DNA of 64,000 bases from JAOBAU01 sp034667465 (GTDB taxonomy: Bacteria; Acidobacteriota; Thermoanaerobaculia; Gp7-AA8): the NCBI GenBank assembly GCA_034667465.1, contig JAXDJV010000014.1:259404-323403 (forward strand), read 5' to 3'. The position numbers were made by a program, and so were the translations under genes. The first letter of the stretch is position 1, and each line of letters begins with the position of its first letter. The notes below the pieces were generated by a model that saw only the letters and a list, made by a program, of their open reading frames with translations, was not told the origin of the DNA and ran no database searches. Positions 1-11,300 of this stretch are shown in pieces.

Positions 1-2
1 GC

Positions 3-1467
<1,465 letters not shown>

Positions 1468-1538
1468 GTAACGTATCAGAGTCATTTGTGGTGGCTTGAC
1501 GGCAATATGGTATGGTCGCCTTCGTTATGGAGGGTGAT

Positions 1539-1787
1539 ATGAGAAAAGTAGCTTGCCGTACTGCCCTTGTTCTGGTCATCGTGATGTTCTTCGTCGCCGC
1601 GCCATCGTTCGCGCAGTATCCGGGATGCCAGCAGTGTGGCGGCGCGATCGGCTCCGAGGCAGGCATGCTTTACTGCGTTGACGTGGATGGCTGGGGCTGG
1701 GAGACCTGCAACGTCGTGGTGAGGAACGGGTTCGCAACCTGCCGAACCAGTGGCTTCGGCTGCTATGCGATGGAAGTGCGTGGTTGA
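1539..1787 (+). CDS. Small secreted Cys-rich protein
   Basis: An 82-residue protein. The ATG at 1539 is preceded by a good ribosome site (GGAGGGTG, 1529-1536); an upstream in-frame ATG at 1512 has none. Residues 1-25 form a signal peptide ending in a PSFAQ-like cleavage site. The mature part of about 55 residues has six cysteines, starting with a CQQCGG motif, which suggests a disulfide-stabilised extracytoplasmic peptide. The stop codon overlaps the ATG of the next gene (TGATG), so the two are likely translationally coupled. I recognise no family. The sequence upstream (TTGACGGCAA near 1496) resembles that upstream of another small Cys-rich gene at 13918. Confidence 0.7.
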   Translation: MRKVACRTALVLVIVMFFVAAPSFAQYPGCQQCGGAIGSEAGMLYCVDVDGWGWETCNVVVRNGFATCRTSGFGCYAMEVRG

Positions 1788-3994
1788 TGCGAGTGGCGAT
1801 GTCGCACTCCAACGCTCGGGGCGCGGCCGCGGTGATCCTCGTATTGATTGCTGGCTGCGCCTCCCTGTTCGCGCAGCCGGCAACGAGCACCGTGCGCATG
1901 ACGTTCGACCCGCGTCAGCCCACGTCCGCTGCGATCACCGGAAAGATCGTTCTGCGCTCGGCCACAGACGAGAGCGTTGCACATGAAGTTCCGCTGGCGG
2001 GGAACGGTGCATCGCCGGCGGAAGCGCCGGGTACAGCATGGAACGTAAGACTCATCTCGCCCGGTTGGTGGACTCCGGAGACGTACGTCGTGTTCCCTGC
2101 GGCTGATACGAGTGAAGCCAGACAGGTTCGCGCGTGGCGCACCGGTATCGTCAGCGGCACACTGAAGTCAGGTGAGCGCGATCTGACGCTGCCTTCGTCG
2201 ATCAAACTCGTCGTCGAATCGCCGCCCCAGCCCTCTCGTCCGCCGGAGATCGCGCGCGGCACGTCATTCGATTGCGCGGTCAACACTGAAGGCAAATGGA
2301 GTTGCGAGATTCCTGCAACCGCACTGGACCTCGTCCTGCGGCACAAGGGTTTCACGCCTCACTATCGTTGGGGTGTCGCCGTTTCCGCCGCGAAACCGCT
2401 GAACATCGGCACGTTCGTATTGCGTCGCGGTGCGTCATTCGTGGCGTGGCTCGATCGCGACACGTTGAAGAGCCTGAAACATCCCGCGCGTGCGCGCCTC
2501 GTGCGTTTCGTCTCGACAGAATCCGCTCTCACGCTCAGCCGTCTTTCCGTTCCCGTTGCGGAGGCGCCGTTCAATGACCGCGGCGTCGTGCAACTCGCGC
2601 CGTTGCCGCCGGGGCTGTATGTCCTGGAGGTGAGATCTGAAGGCTTTGCTCCTGCCCGCATTCCGCGCGTCGAGATCTTTGCCGGCAGCGAGTCGACGTT
2701 TCGCACGCCGATTCCGCTGCGGCCGCCAATCGAGATCGTCGTCACGGTCGAGCCTCCCACCGACCCGAACGGCGATCCATGGCAGCTCGATTTTGAACGC
2801 GACAGCGATCTGGTTGCCGGGTATGACGCCAGCGCGGCGGTCCACGGGCGTGTGGACGCCGAGGGCACATTTCGCGTCGCCGCGCAGGAGCCCGGAACCT
2901 TCACGGTCGTCGTGCGCGACCGCTCCGGCAATCGGGTGTCGAACGACTCGTACGAGGTTACGGAAACAAACGCATCGATCCGGATCAAGTTGGAACAACA
3001 CACTGTTGACGGCACCGTTTACCTCGGCGAGCGCCCACTGAAAGCGGACCTCTTTTTCGGTGGCGAGCAGGGAGCGGAACGCGTCGTGATGCACGCGGAT
3101 GACGACGGCAAGTTTCGCGGCACACTTCCGCGCGCGGGTGAGTGGCACGTTGGCGTCCTCTGGAGCGATCCGCCGGTGCGATCGCAGCTCGATGTGACGG
3201 TGCCAGCGGCTCCGGAGCGGCTCGTCGTCCGTCTCCCCGACAATGTCATTGCCGGCTTCGCCACGGACGCGACGGGCCGGCGACTCACTTCCGGATCAGT
3301 GATCCTCGCGCAGCCGCTGCGTGCGCTCGTGACGCGCCTCAGCGCCGATGGTACGTTCACTTTCCGCGGACTCCCGGCCGGTTCGGTCGAATTGCTTGCG
3401 CGCGACCGGAGCGGCGCATCGAGTGCAACCGCAAAGCTCACGATCTCGGACAGCAGCAATTTCGATGGCGTCGAGCTTCGGATCAATGCATCGCGGCAGG
3501 TTGCCGGGCTGGTTGTCGCGGGCGATGAGCCAGCCATCGGTGTGCAAATTACCGCGGCGCCGCTCGGAGTCGGAACCGCCACGATCGTGAACGCATTCAG
3601 CGATGACGGCGGACGATTTTCAATGTCCCTTCCCGAAGCTACGCGTCGCGCACTCTTCACAGTCGCGGCGCCCGGCCGGACCTTGCAGTCATTCGACGTC
3701 GTCATCGGCGACGCTCCGATCCGACTCGTCATCGCGCCGGCCGGCGGCTTGCTCGAGGTCAGCGCAGGTCCGCCGCCATTCACACTTACGCGGGACGGTG
3801 TGCCGGTATACATCAACGATTTGCTGAACTGGATGCGCGCGCACGGAGATTCGCTCCACGACCTGCCCAATCTGCGCGTTCCCGACGTCGCTCCCGGTCG
3901 CTACGAGCTCTGCGCGCCGCGAAACGGATCGCCGAAATGCGTCGCGGGCGCGCTCGCGCCGGGTGGATCGCTTCGTCTCGCGATCCCCGATTGA
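1787..3994 (+). CDS. Lipoprotein with carboxypeptidase-regulatory-like repeats
   Basis: About 735 residues. The ATG at 1787 overlaps the preceding stop; a TTG at 1784 is an alternative. A hydrophobic N-terminal stretch ends in a lipobox-like LIAGC around residue 25, so the protein is probably a lipoprotein. The rest is a string of beta-sandwich modules: GTFVLRRGASF, LPPGLYVLEV, GTFRVAAQEPGTFTV, GKFRGTLPRAGEWHV and GTFTFRGLPAGSVEL mark successive repeats of the CarboxypepD_reg/CNA-B-like kind. No catalytic motif is visible. It is paralogous to the truncated gene at the left edge, and both end with a short PG-x-Y segment and an LRL-type C-terminus. A structural or surface-binding role is the most that can be inferred. 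Confidence 0.75.
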   Translation: MRVAMSHSNARGAAAVILVLIAGCASLFAQPATSTVRMTFDPRQPTSAAITGKIVLRSATDESVAHEVPLAGNGASPAEAPGTAWNVRLISPGWWTPETYVVFPAADTSEARQVRAWRTGIVSGTLKSGERDLTLPSSIKLVVESPPQPSRPPEIARGTSFDCAVNTEGKWSCEIPATALDLVLRHKGFTPHYRWGVAVSAAKPLNIGTFVLRRGASFVAWLDRDTLKSLKHPARARLVRFVSTESALTLSRLSVPVAEAPFNDRGVVQLAPLPPGLYVLEVRSEGFAPARIPRVEIFAGSESTFRTPIPLRPPIEIVVTVEPPTDPNGDPWQLDFERDSDLVAGYDASAAVHGRVDAEGTFRVAAQEPGTFTVVVRDRSGNRVSNDSYEVTETNASIRIKLEQHTVDGTVYLGERPLKADLFFGGEQGAERVVMHADDDGKFRGTLPRAGEWHVGVLWSDPPVRSQLDVTVPAAPERLVVRLPDNVIAGFATDATGRRLTSGSVILAQPLRALVTRLSADGTFTFRGLPAGSVELLARDRSGASSATAKLTISDSSNFDGVELRINASRQVAGLVVAGDEPAIGVQITAAPLGVGTATIVNAFSDDGGRFSMSLPEATRRALFTVAAPGRTLQSFDVVIGDAPIRLVIAPAGGLLEVSAGPPPFTLTRDGVPVYINDLLNWMRAHGDSLHDLPNLRVPDVAPGRYELCAPRNGSPKCVAGALAPGGSLRLAIPD

Positions 3995-4005
3995 CGGCTC
4001 TTCGT

Positions 4006-4047
4006 CACGAAACGGCAAACGCCCGCGCACCCCGGGCGCGTTTCGTG
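4006..4047 (+). terminator. Hairpin terminator after the regulatory-repeat lipoprotein
   Basis: A two-step stem: CACGAAAC (4006-4013) pairs with GTTTCGTG (4040-4047), and CGCCCG (4020-4025) pairs with CGGGCG (4033-4038). It lies just after the stop at 3994 and 17 nt before the next gene. There is only a short T-containing tail, so its efficiency is uncertain. The left half of this hairpin also occurs after the paralogue at 3-812, where the right half is missing. Confidence 0.6.
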
Positions 4048-4063
4048 TTATCCCCCTCCGCGT

Positions 4064-7000
4064 ATGCGCAAACTGACGCTTCTTCTCGCACTCCTTTCCG
4101 TCTCCGCGTTCGCGCAGGAGACGCGGCTTCTTCGCCAGCCGGACATTCATGGCGACTCGGTCGTCTTCAGTTATGGCGGCGATCTCTGGCTTGCTTCCGC
4201 TTCCGGCGGCGACGCGCGGCGGCTTACTTCCGACGACGGGAACGAGTACTTCCCGAAGTTTTCGCCTGACGGACGGACGATCGCGTTCACCGGCGAGTAC
4301 AGCGGGACGAAGCAGGTCTACGTCATGCCGGCGGACGGCAGCGCGGCGCCGAAGCAGCTCACGTTCTACAACGACGTCGGCGCAATCCCGCCGCGCGGCG
4401 GCGTCGACAACCGCGTCCTCGGCTGGTCGCCCGATGGTAAATATGTTGTCTTCAACCCGCATCGCCAGCCGTGGAACGATCGTATTCCGCGTCACTACAT
4501 CGTCCCGGCGAACGGCGGGATGGAGACGCCGCTGCCGATGCCGGAAGGCAGCGGCGGCATGTACTCCGCCGACGGAACGAAGTACGTCTACACGCCCATC
4601 TCCCGCGAGTTCGCGACGTGGAAGCGCTATCGCGGCGGCCAGGCGCAGGACGTCTGGATCTACGATCTCGCGAACAACAGCTCCGAGCGGCTGACGAATG
4701 ATCCGGCCACCGACAACCAGCCGCTCTGGATCGGCGACACGATCTACTTCACCTCCGATCGCGACGCCGGACGACTTAACCTCTACACATACGATCTGAA
4801 ATCAAAACAGACGAAGAAGGTCACGAGCCACGGTGACTACGACGTGCTCTGGCCGAGCAGCGATCGTCATTCGATCGTCTACGAAGTCGGCGGCTCGATC
4901 TGGCGTTTCGATCCGGCCGCGCAGCGCGACACGCGCATCCCGATCCGCGTCGTCGGCGACTTCCGCAACACCATGCCGTACTTCAAAAACGTGCGCGGCA
5001 ACATCAACTGGTACAACCTCAGTCCGAGCGGCGCGCGTGCGCTGTTCGAAGCGCGCGGCGAGATCTTCACCGCGCCCGCGAAAAACGGCGAGGTGCGCAA
5101 CCTGACGCAAACGCCCGGCATCCGCGAGATGAATCCGGTCTGGTCGCCGGACGGAAAGTGGATCGCGTATCTCAGCGACAAAGCCGGCGACGAATACGAG
5201 ATCTTCGTTCGTTCCGCCGACGGCGTTGGCGATGAGCGCCAGGTCACGAGCGGCGGGAAAGCGTGGAAGCTCGATCCGGTCTGGTCGCCCGATTCGAAAT
5301 CGCTCGCGTACGGCGACAAAGAGCACACGCTGCACATCGTCGACGTCGCCAGCGGAAAGACGACCGACGTCGATCGCAGCGAGTACGGCGACATCACCAC
5401 CTATCGCTGGGCTCCTGACTCGAAGTGGCTCGTCTACACGAAGAACAACGAGACGCGCTTTTCCGTCATCTGGCTGCACTCGCTCGGCGACGGAAAGAAC
5501 TATCAGCTGACGAGCGGCATGACCGACGACAACGATCCGGTCTTCGATCCGAAAGGCCGCTATCTCTACTTTGAATCGAATCGCGATTTCAATCTGACGT
5601 TCAGCGCGTTCGAGTTCAACTACGTCTACACCGATCCGACGCGCATCTACGTCGGCGTGCTCGCGCAGGATGGTCCGGCGCTCTTCCTGCCGCAGAGTGA
5701 TGAAGAGAAAGTCGCGGCCGCGGAGAAGGACAGCAAGTCGGCCGACAAGACGCCGGCGCCGGAAAGCGCCAAACCGTCCGCTGACGCGAAGCCGCCCGCC
5801 GAGACGAAGACGGCAACCGCTGCCGACGACACCGCGCCGAAGAAAGGCGTGCCGCCGGTGAAGATCGACATCGCCGGATTCGAGAAGCGCGTGCGCGCGA
5901 TTCCCGGTCCGTCCGGCAACTACCGCAGTCTCGCCGCGACCGCCAACGGTCCGCTCTACCTCCTCGGGCCGGCCGGCAAAACATCGCTCAAGCTCTACAA
6001 CCTGGAGGATCGGAAAGAAGAGACGATTCTCGACAACGTTCGTGGTTACGAGCTCGACGCGAACGCCGACAAGATCGTCGTCCGCTCCGGAAACGACTAC
6101 GCCATCGTCGCCGCGAAAGCGGGCCAGAAGGTCGACAGCCCGATCGCACTCGACCGGATGGAGATGAAGATCGATCCGAAGGTCGAGTGGACGCAGGAGT
6201 TCGGCGATGCGTGGCGCATTCTGCGCGACTGGTTCTACGACCCGAACATGATCGGCAACGACTGGAACGGCGTGCGCGCGAAGTACGGACAGCTCGTGCC
6301 GTTCGTCGCGTCGCGCGGCGATCTCGATGAAGTGCTCGCGCAGCTCGCCGGCGAAGTCGGCGCCGGTCACGTCTACGTCAGCCCGTCCGACGACACGAGC
6401 GTGAAGCGTGTCGACAACGGTCTGCTCGGCGCGGAGATCGTCGCCGACAACGGCTACTACAAAGTCAAACATATCTACCCTGGTGAGAACTGGCACGAGC
6501 GCGCGCGCTCGCCGCTGACCGAACCGGGCGTGAAGGTTCGCGAAGGCGACTACATCCTCGCGGTCGACGGCGTATCGACGAAGGGCGTCGACAACTTCTA
6601 TCGACTCCTCGAAAACAAAGCGGGACGCGTCGTCACGCTGAGCGTGAACGCGAAACCGGAAACGACCGGCGCGCGTGATGAGAAAGTGCGGCCGATTGCG
6701 AAAGAGAACGAGCTTCGCTATCTCGAGTGGGTGCAGCAGCGCCGCGACTACGTCGACAAGGCGTCGGGCGGACGCATCGGCTACATCCATCTGCCGAACA
6801 CCGGACCGGAAGGAAACCGCGAGCTGCAGAAGTACTTCTATCCGCAGGTGAACAAAGACGCGCTGATCATCGACGATCGTTACAACGGCGGCGGATTCAT
6901 CCCCGATCGGATGATCGAGATGCTCGATCGTCCGCTGCTCAACTACTGGGTGCAGCGCAATCAGAAGCCGACGCTCACGCCGGCGTACGCGCATCAGGGA

Positions 7001-7372
7001 CCGAAGGTGATGCTGACGAACGGCTACGCCGGCTCCGGCGGTGACGCGCTGCCGTATTACTTCCGCGAGCGGAAGCTCGGCACGGTCATCGGCACGCGGA
7101 CGTGGGGCGGTCTGATCGGACTTTCCGGCAGCCCGTCGCTGATGGATGGCGGCAGCGTCTCGGTGCCGACGTTCCGCTTCCTCGATCCGTCAGGAATGTG
7201 GGCGGTCGAAGGAACCGGCGTCTCGCCCGACATCGAAGTGATCGATCGTCCCGAGCTCGTTGCCGCAGGGAAGGATCCGTCGCTCGAGAAGGCGGTCGAA
7301 GTGTTGTTGCAGCAGCTGAAGGAACATCCGCCGGCGAAGCTGACCATCCCGCCGTCGCCGGGAAGTCACTAA
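4064..7372 (+). CDS. Tricorn-like S41 family serine protease
   Basis: 1102 residues with a signal peptide (1-18, ending AFAQ). Domain order matches tricorn protease: two WD40/PD40-like beta-propellers (about 20-540, many repeats of the VWSPDGKWIAY type), a Lys/Ala/Pro-rich linker (about 553-612), a C1 helical domain, a PDZ domain (about 780-850) and an S41 catalytic domain. Candidate catalytic residues are His769 (GAGHVYV) and Ser991 (GYAGSGGD). The family degrades peptides, with the propellers acting as substrate gates. The signal peptide points to periplasmic action. It follows a terminator, so it is probably its own unit, and it overlaps the convergent next gene by 4 nt. The linker is the only unusual part. 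Confidence 0.92.
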   Translation: MRKLTLLLALLSVSAFAQETRLLRQPDIHGDSVVFSYGGDLWLASASGGDARRLTSDDGNEYFPKFSPDGRTIAFTGEYSGTKQVYVMPADGSAAPKQLTFYNDVGAIPPRGGVDNRVLGWSPDGKYVVFNPHRQPWNDRIPRHYIVPANGGMETPLPMPEGSGGMYSADGTKYVYTPISREFATWKRYRGGQAQDVWIYDLANNSSERLTNDPATDNQPLWIGDTIYFTSDRDAGRLNLYTYDLKSKQTKKVTSHGDYDVLWPSSDRHSIVYEVGGSIWRFDPAAQRDTRIPIRVVGDFRNTMPYFKNVRGNINWYNLSPSGARALFEARGEIFTAPAKNGEVRNLTQTPGIREMNPVWSPDGKWIAYLSDKAGDEYEIFVRSADGVGDERQVTSGGKAWKLDPVWSPDSKSLAYGDKEHTLHIVDVASGKTTDVDRSEYGDITTYRWAPDSKWLVYTKNNETRFSVIWLHSLGDGKNYQLTSGMTDDNDPVFDPKGRYLYFESNRDFNLTFSAFEFNYVYTDPTRIYVGVLAQDGPALFLPQSDEEKVAAAEKDSKSADKTPAPESAKPSADAKPPAETKTATAADDTAPKKGVPPVKIDIAGFEKRVRAIPGPSGNYRSLAATANGPLYLLGPAGKTSLKLYNLEDRKEETILDNVRGYELDANADKIVVRSGNDYAIVAAKAGQKVDSPIALDRMEMKIDPKVEWTQEFGDAWRILRDWFYDPNMIGNDWNGVRAKYGQLVPFVASRGDLDEVLAQLAGEVGAGHVYVSPSDDTSVKRVDNGLLGAEIVADNGYYKVKHIYPGENWHERARSPLTEPGVKVREGDYILAVDGVSTKGVDNFYRLLENKAGRVVTLSVNAKPETTGARDEKVRPIAKENELRYLEWVQQRRDYVDKASGGRIGYIHLPNTGPEGNRELQKYFYPQVNKDALIIDDRYNGGGFIPDRMIEMLDRPLLNYWVQRNQKPTLTPAYAHQGPKVMLTNGYAGSGGDALPYYFRERKLGTVIGTRTWGGLIGLSGSPSLMDGGSVSVPTFRFLDPSGMWAVEGTGVSPDIEVIDRPELVAAGKDPSLEKAVEVLLQQLKEHPPAKLTIPPSPGSH

Positions 7373-7872
7373 CGCGTTCGGGCAGCGGCGGCGTCCTGTC
7401 GCCGCTGCTCGAAAATCTTCGCCAGCTCGTCGACGTCGACTCCGAAGTTGTCGGGCAGCATTCCGTCCACGCCGGCCATTACGCGATTCGCACGCGCCAG
7501 ACGCGAGGCAGCTTCGCCGCGCAGCAGATAGCCGACGAAGCGAGCGCGCCGGATTTTCACGGTCCGAATCTCGTCGACGTCGCGCCACGCGATCGTCGTC
7601 TTTCGCCAGGTCGAGCCGATCGTGAATGAGTCGGGATCGAGCTGCAGATAGTTGCCGCGCCCGGTGAGCTGGAGCAGCGAGAGAGGGATGCCGAGTCCGA
7701 AAAACAGGACCATCAGCCAGCCGATCGGTTCGCCGTCGCGGATCATCACTACACCAACGGCCACGGCGGCGATGAAGAAGAGCAGCAGCAGCGTCCACTT
7801 CGCTCTGCTCGGGTACAACGTAATCGTCTGACTCGGGTTGTGTTTGAGCGCCGCGATCGTGCTGGCATCCAT
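7369..7872 (-). CDS. STM3941-like membrane protein with PH-like domain
   Basis: 167 residues. An N-terminal YPSRAKW motif precedes two membrane segments (about 26-45 and 49-68, joined by a short loop containing IGWLMVLFFG). A soluble part of about 90 residues follows, with LDPDSFTIG and IAWRDVDEI, typical of bacterial PH-like folds. It ends with LPDNFGVDVDELAKIFEQRR. This arrangement matches the STM3941 family of uncharacterised small membrane proteins. The gene converges on the protease gene (4 nt overlap) and diverges from the peroxiredoxin, with a 75 nt shared upstream region. No specific function is known. Confidence 0.7.
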   Translation of the reverse strand: MDASTIAALKHNPSQTITLYPSRAKWTLLLLFFIAAVAVGVVMIRDGEPIGWLMVLFFGLGIPLSLLQLTGRGNYLQLDPDSFTIGSTWRKTTIAWRDVDEIRTVKIRRARFVGYLLRGEAASRLARANRVMAGVDGMLPDNFGVDVDELAKIFEQRRQDAAAARTR

Positions 7873-7947
7873 ACCGCTACAATATCGAATGTGTCATTGC
7901 GCGGAATCGTTCGATATGCAATCAGCGCCGTGACCGGAGGTGCGCCG

Positions 7948-8385
7948 ATGCTGAATGTGGGTGATGAGGCTCCCGATTTCGAAGTGCGTGACCACAACGG
8001 CAACGCGGTCCGCCTCTCAGACCTGCGTGGCAGGCGCGTCGTCCTCTGGTTCTACCCGAAAGCCGACACACCTGGCTGAACGCTCGAAGGTTCCGGGTTC
8101 CGGGACCTCACGCCGCAGTACGAAGCGAAGAACACCGCCATCTTCGGAGTCAGCTTCGACACGCCGGAAGACAACGCAAAGTTCGCGAAGAAGTTCGACT
8201 TCCCGTTCCCGCTGTTGTGCGACGTCGATCGCAGCATCGGCCTCGCATACGGCGCGGCGACGAGCGAGAAAGACGAGTACGCGAAACGGATTGCGTACGT
8301 CATCGATGAGAACGGACGGATCGCCGAGGCGCATCCGAAAGTCGATCCGAAAACGTATCCGCGCGAACAGCTCGAGCGGCTCTGA
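7948..8385 (+). CDS. BCP-type peroxiredoxin, probable selenoprotein (TGA = Sec44)
   Basis: 145 residues if the in-frame TGA at 8077-8079 is read as selenocysteine. The ATG at 7948 has a ribosome site (CCGGAGG, 7 nt spacing). The N-terminal half (VGDEAPDFEVRD, LRGRRVVLWFYPKADTPG) and the C-terminal half (FRDLTPQYEAK, IFGVSFDTPEDN, CDVDRSIGLAYG, RIAYVIDENGRI) are both standard bacterioferritin-comigratory protein/AhpC-TSA sequence in one uninterrupted frame. TGA sits exactly where the peroxidatic Cys of TPGC-T belongs. The usual resolving Cys five residues on is Ser49, so this would be a 1-Cys-type enzyme reducing peroxides with external thiols. A SECIS-like hairpin follows at 8088-8108. The alternative is a nonsense mutation TGC to TGA. 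No sel genes lie in this window. Confidence 0.85.
8088..8108 (+). promoter_or_regulatory. Candidate bacterial SECIS element
   Basis: The stem pairs AGGTTCCGG (8088-8096) with CCGGGACCT (8100-8108). It has nine consecutive pairs including one U-G wobble, closed by a GUU loop (8097-8099). The loop G lies 18 nt after the TGA, within the spacing known for bacterial SECIS hairpins, and the G-U in the apical loop is the feature that SelB contacts in characterised examples. The hairpin is inside the coding sequence, as bacterial SECIS elements are. Confidence 0.7.
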
Positions 8386-8388
8386 CGC

Positions 8389-9090
8389 TCAGGCGAACAT
8401 CAACTCGTACTGCTCGTGGACGATGCGATAGCACTCGCACGCGACGTCTTCGAGCTCGACACGATTGGTGATGGCGATGAAGCCGCGCCGATACTGAATC
8501 AGTCCGCGTTCCTGCAGCGCCAGCGCTGCTTCGGTTACGCCGGCGCGGCGAACGCCGAGCATCGTGGCGAGATACTCCTGCGTGATCGCGACGTCGTCGG
8601 AGCCGATGCCGTCGCTGCTCATCAGCAGCCAGCGCGCGAGCCGCTCTTCGACCTGATGCCGTCGATTGCACGCCGCCGACTGCGACGCGATGATGAACAG
8701 CGTGTTCACGTAGCGATTCAGGAGCGACTGCAATTCGCCGCCGCGCGCGTACAGCTCACGGATCACGTCTGACGGAATGCGCAGCGCTTCGCCGGCGACC
8801 TGCGTTACGGTTTCCATCGGCGTCCGGTCGACGCCGAGGAGGATCGGGATGCCGACCATGCCCTCGCGTCCGACGGCGCCTGATTCGACGGTCGAGCCGT
8901 CTTCGAGCACGATCACGAGCGACGCCAGCGCCGTCTCCGGAAACCAGACGTAACGTATCGGTTCGCGCGGCTCGATCAGCGGATCGCCGACCTCGAGCGC
9001 GATCCGATCGGCATGCGGTGCGAGCGCGGCCGGATCTGCAGCGGTGAGTCTTGCGAAGAGACGATTTCCGATGGTGGTCGTATCGATCAT
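8389..9090 (-). CDS. Crp/Fnr family transcriptional regulator
   Basis: 233 residues. The N-terminal cyclic-nucleotide-binding-like barrel spans about residues 25-130 (VWFPETALASLVIVLEDG, GREGMVGIP). A long helix follows (SQSAACNRRHQVEERLARWLL), then a winged helix with TQEYLATMLGVRRAGVTEA as the recognition region at about 170-200. No Cys cluster for an iron-sulfur centre is seen, so it is not a classical Fnr, and the key cAMP-contact residues are not evident. It lies 3 nt from the convergent peroxiredoxin and is divergent from the export operon at 9266, with a repeat element between, so it could regulate that operon. Confidence 0.85.
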   Translation of the reverse strand: MIDTTTIGNRLFARLTAADPAALAPHADRIALEVGDPLIEPREPIRYVWFPETALASLVIVLEDGSTVESGAVGREGMVGIPILLGVDRTPMETVTQVAGEALRIPSDVIRELYARGGELQSLLNRYVNTLFIIASQSAACNRRHQVEERLARWLLMSSDGIGSDDVAITQEYLATMLGVRRAGVTEAALALQERGLIQYRRGFIAITNRVELEDVACECYRIVHEQYELMFA

Positions 9091-9098
9091 CTGAGGCG

Positions 9099-9166
9099 GT
9101 ATGAGTGATGAGGCATGAGTAAAGGCGGACTGCTTCTACTCATACCTCATTACTCATGCCTCGTTA
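9099..9166. repeat. Hairpin of 7-8 nt units (ATGAGGC/ATGAGTA type)
   Basis: The left arm (9099-9122) and right arm (from 9137) are imperfect inverted copies. Each is built from head-to-tail short units such as TGAGGCATGAGT and its complement. They are separated by a short unpaired stretch. A related copy lies at 11291-11355, flanking the same operon. Confidence 0.75.
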
Positions 9167-9265
9167 CGACCAACATTCGTGCCAGTCGCTGCCGTGGCGT
9201 GGTGTCGATCTGCAACCTTTCCCCTTCCGCTTCGAATACACGCTCATCAACCTGTGAGGTAAGAC

Positions 9266-10489
9266 ATGAGCGGATCGAAGCGGAAGAAGAAAGTTGCGGT
9301 CTTTTCACTGATTGCGCTGGCCATTGCCATCGTCGTCGTCTTTGTCGCCATGAAAGCGAAAGGCGGCAAGCAGGAAGTGAAATACCCGGTCAAAACCGGC
9401 AAGGCCGAAGTCGCCGACGTCCAGGTGAAGGTGACGGAAGTCGGCACCGTGCAGCCCGAGGTCAAAGTCGATGTGAAGAGCGCCGTCTCCGGAAAGGTGA
9501 CGGAGATTCTGCACCGCGACGGCGATCAGGTTCGGCGCGGCGACGTCCTCGCGCGAGTCGAGCCCGATCTGGCTCAGGCGCAGTCGCTGGCCGAGACCAA
9601 GAACGCGCTCAGCGCGGCGCAGATCCGCTACACGCAGGCGAAGAAAAATTACGACGCCGATCACTCCCTCTTCACGCAGGGACTCCTCGCGACGAAAACG
9701 AATCGCGACAGCGAAGCCGAGTACCTCGCGGCCAGGCAGGAGTTCGACAAGGCGCAGGAGAAATACACGCTCGTCGAGAAGAGCGGCATTCCGATCAATC
9801 AGTCGCCCGAGAAGTTCCAGGGCTCGAACGTCGTCGCGCCGATGGACGGAACGGTGCTGACGAAGAACGTCGAGATCGGCGAGTCGATCACGTCCGGCGT
9901 CTCATCGTTCAACGCCGGCACGGTGCTCTTCAGCGTCGCCGATGTCTCGAAGATGATCGTGAAAGCGGGCGTGAACGAAGTCGACATCGGCAAGATCCGC
10001 GTCGGCATGCCGGTCAAGGTGACGCTCGACGCGTACCCGAAGATGGCGTTCCCGGCACGCATCGAGCGGATCGCTCCGGCCGTTCGTCTCGACGACAAAG
10101 TGCGCGTGTTCGACGTCGAAGTCCGTCTCGACGCGCAGGGGAAAGAGCTGCGGTCGGGCATGACCGCCAACATCGAAGTGGCCGGCGAGCGCAAAGAGAA
10201 GGTGCTGACGGTTCCGGTGGAGTCGGTGTTCCAGCGCGATGAGGGCGAGATCGTTTACGTGAAGAAGACGGTCGATCCGAAGGTGCTGGCCGAGCAGGCG
10301 AAAAAGAAGAAAAGCGACGACGACAAGAAGGATGACTGGAAGCAGTACTTCGAGAAGCGCGTCGTCGTGACCGGACTGTCGGACAACGCACACGTGCAGA
10401 TCATCAGCGGTCTGAAGGCGGGCGAAGAAGTGGCGCTCGAAGATCCGTCGCTGCCGGCCGACAAGAAGAAGGAAGACAACGACGACTAG
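9266..10489 (+). CDS. MacA-like periplasmic adaptor (HlyD/MFP family)
   Basis: 407 residues. Residues 10-30 form one membrane anchor. After it come a biotinyl-lipoyl half (VDVKSAVSGKVTEIL), a coiled-coil hairpin (about 95-175, LAQAQSLAETKNALSAAQIR), the second lipoyl half with VVAPMDGTVL, and a beta-barrel region (FPARIERIAPAVRLDDKVRVFDVEV). The C-terminal 50 residues are very Lys/Asp-rich. Adaptors of this class link an ABC-type exporter to an outer-membrane channel. It is the first gene of a four-gene operon with an ATPase and two MacB-like permeases. No outer-membrane TolC-like gene lies nearby. A small GC hairpin follows the stop. Confidence 0.9.
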   Translation: MSGSKRKKKVAVFSLIALAIAIVVVFVAMKAKGGKQEVKYPVKTGKAEVADVQVKVTEVGTVQPEVKVDVKSAVSGKVTEILHRDGDQVRRGDVLARVEPDLAQAQSLAETKNALSAAQIRYTQAKKNYDADHSLFTQGLLATKTNRDSEAEYLAARQEFDKAQEKYTLVEKSGIPINQSPEKFQGSNVVAPMDGTVLTKNVEIGESITSGVSSFNAGTVLFSVADVSKMIVKAGVNEVDIGKIRVGMPVKVTLDAYPKMAFPARIERIAPAVRLDDKVRVFDVEVRLDAQGKELRSGMTANIEVAGERKEKVLTVPVESVFQRDEGEIVYVKKTVDPKVLAEQAKKKKSDDDKKDDWKQYFEKRVVVTGLSDNAHVQIISGLKAGEEVALEDPSLPADKKKEDNDD

Positions 10490-10553
10490 CGGGCACGGCC
10501 CGCGGCGCTGGTTGGCATAGCCTCAGCGTCCCTTGCCGCACGTGGAGACAGCA

Positions 10554-11290
<737 letters not shown>

Positions 11291-11300
<10 letters not shown>

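Noticed and set aside
4802..6994. Long open frame on the minus strand (730 codons)
   Set aside because: It lies fully inside the tricorn-like protease gene, has an Arg/Val-rich composition typical of antisense frames in GC-rich DNA, and shows no domain.
8077..8079. TGA considered a simple nonsense mutation
   Set aside because: Not fully excluded, but the exact Cys position, intact downstream frame and SECIS-like hairpin make selenocysteine the better reading.
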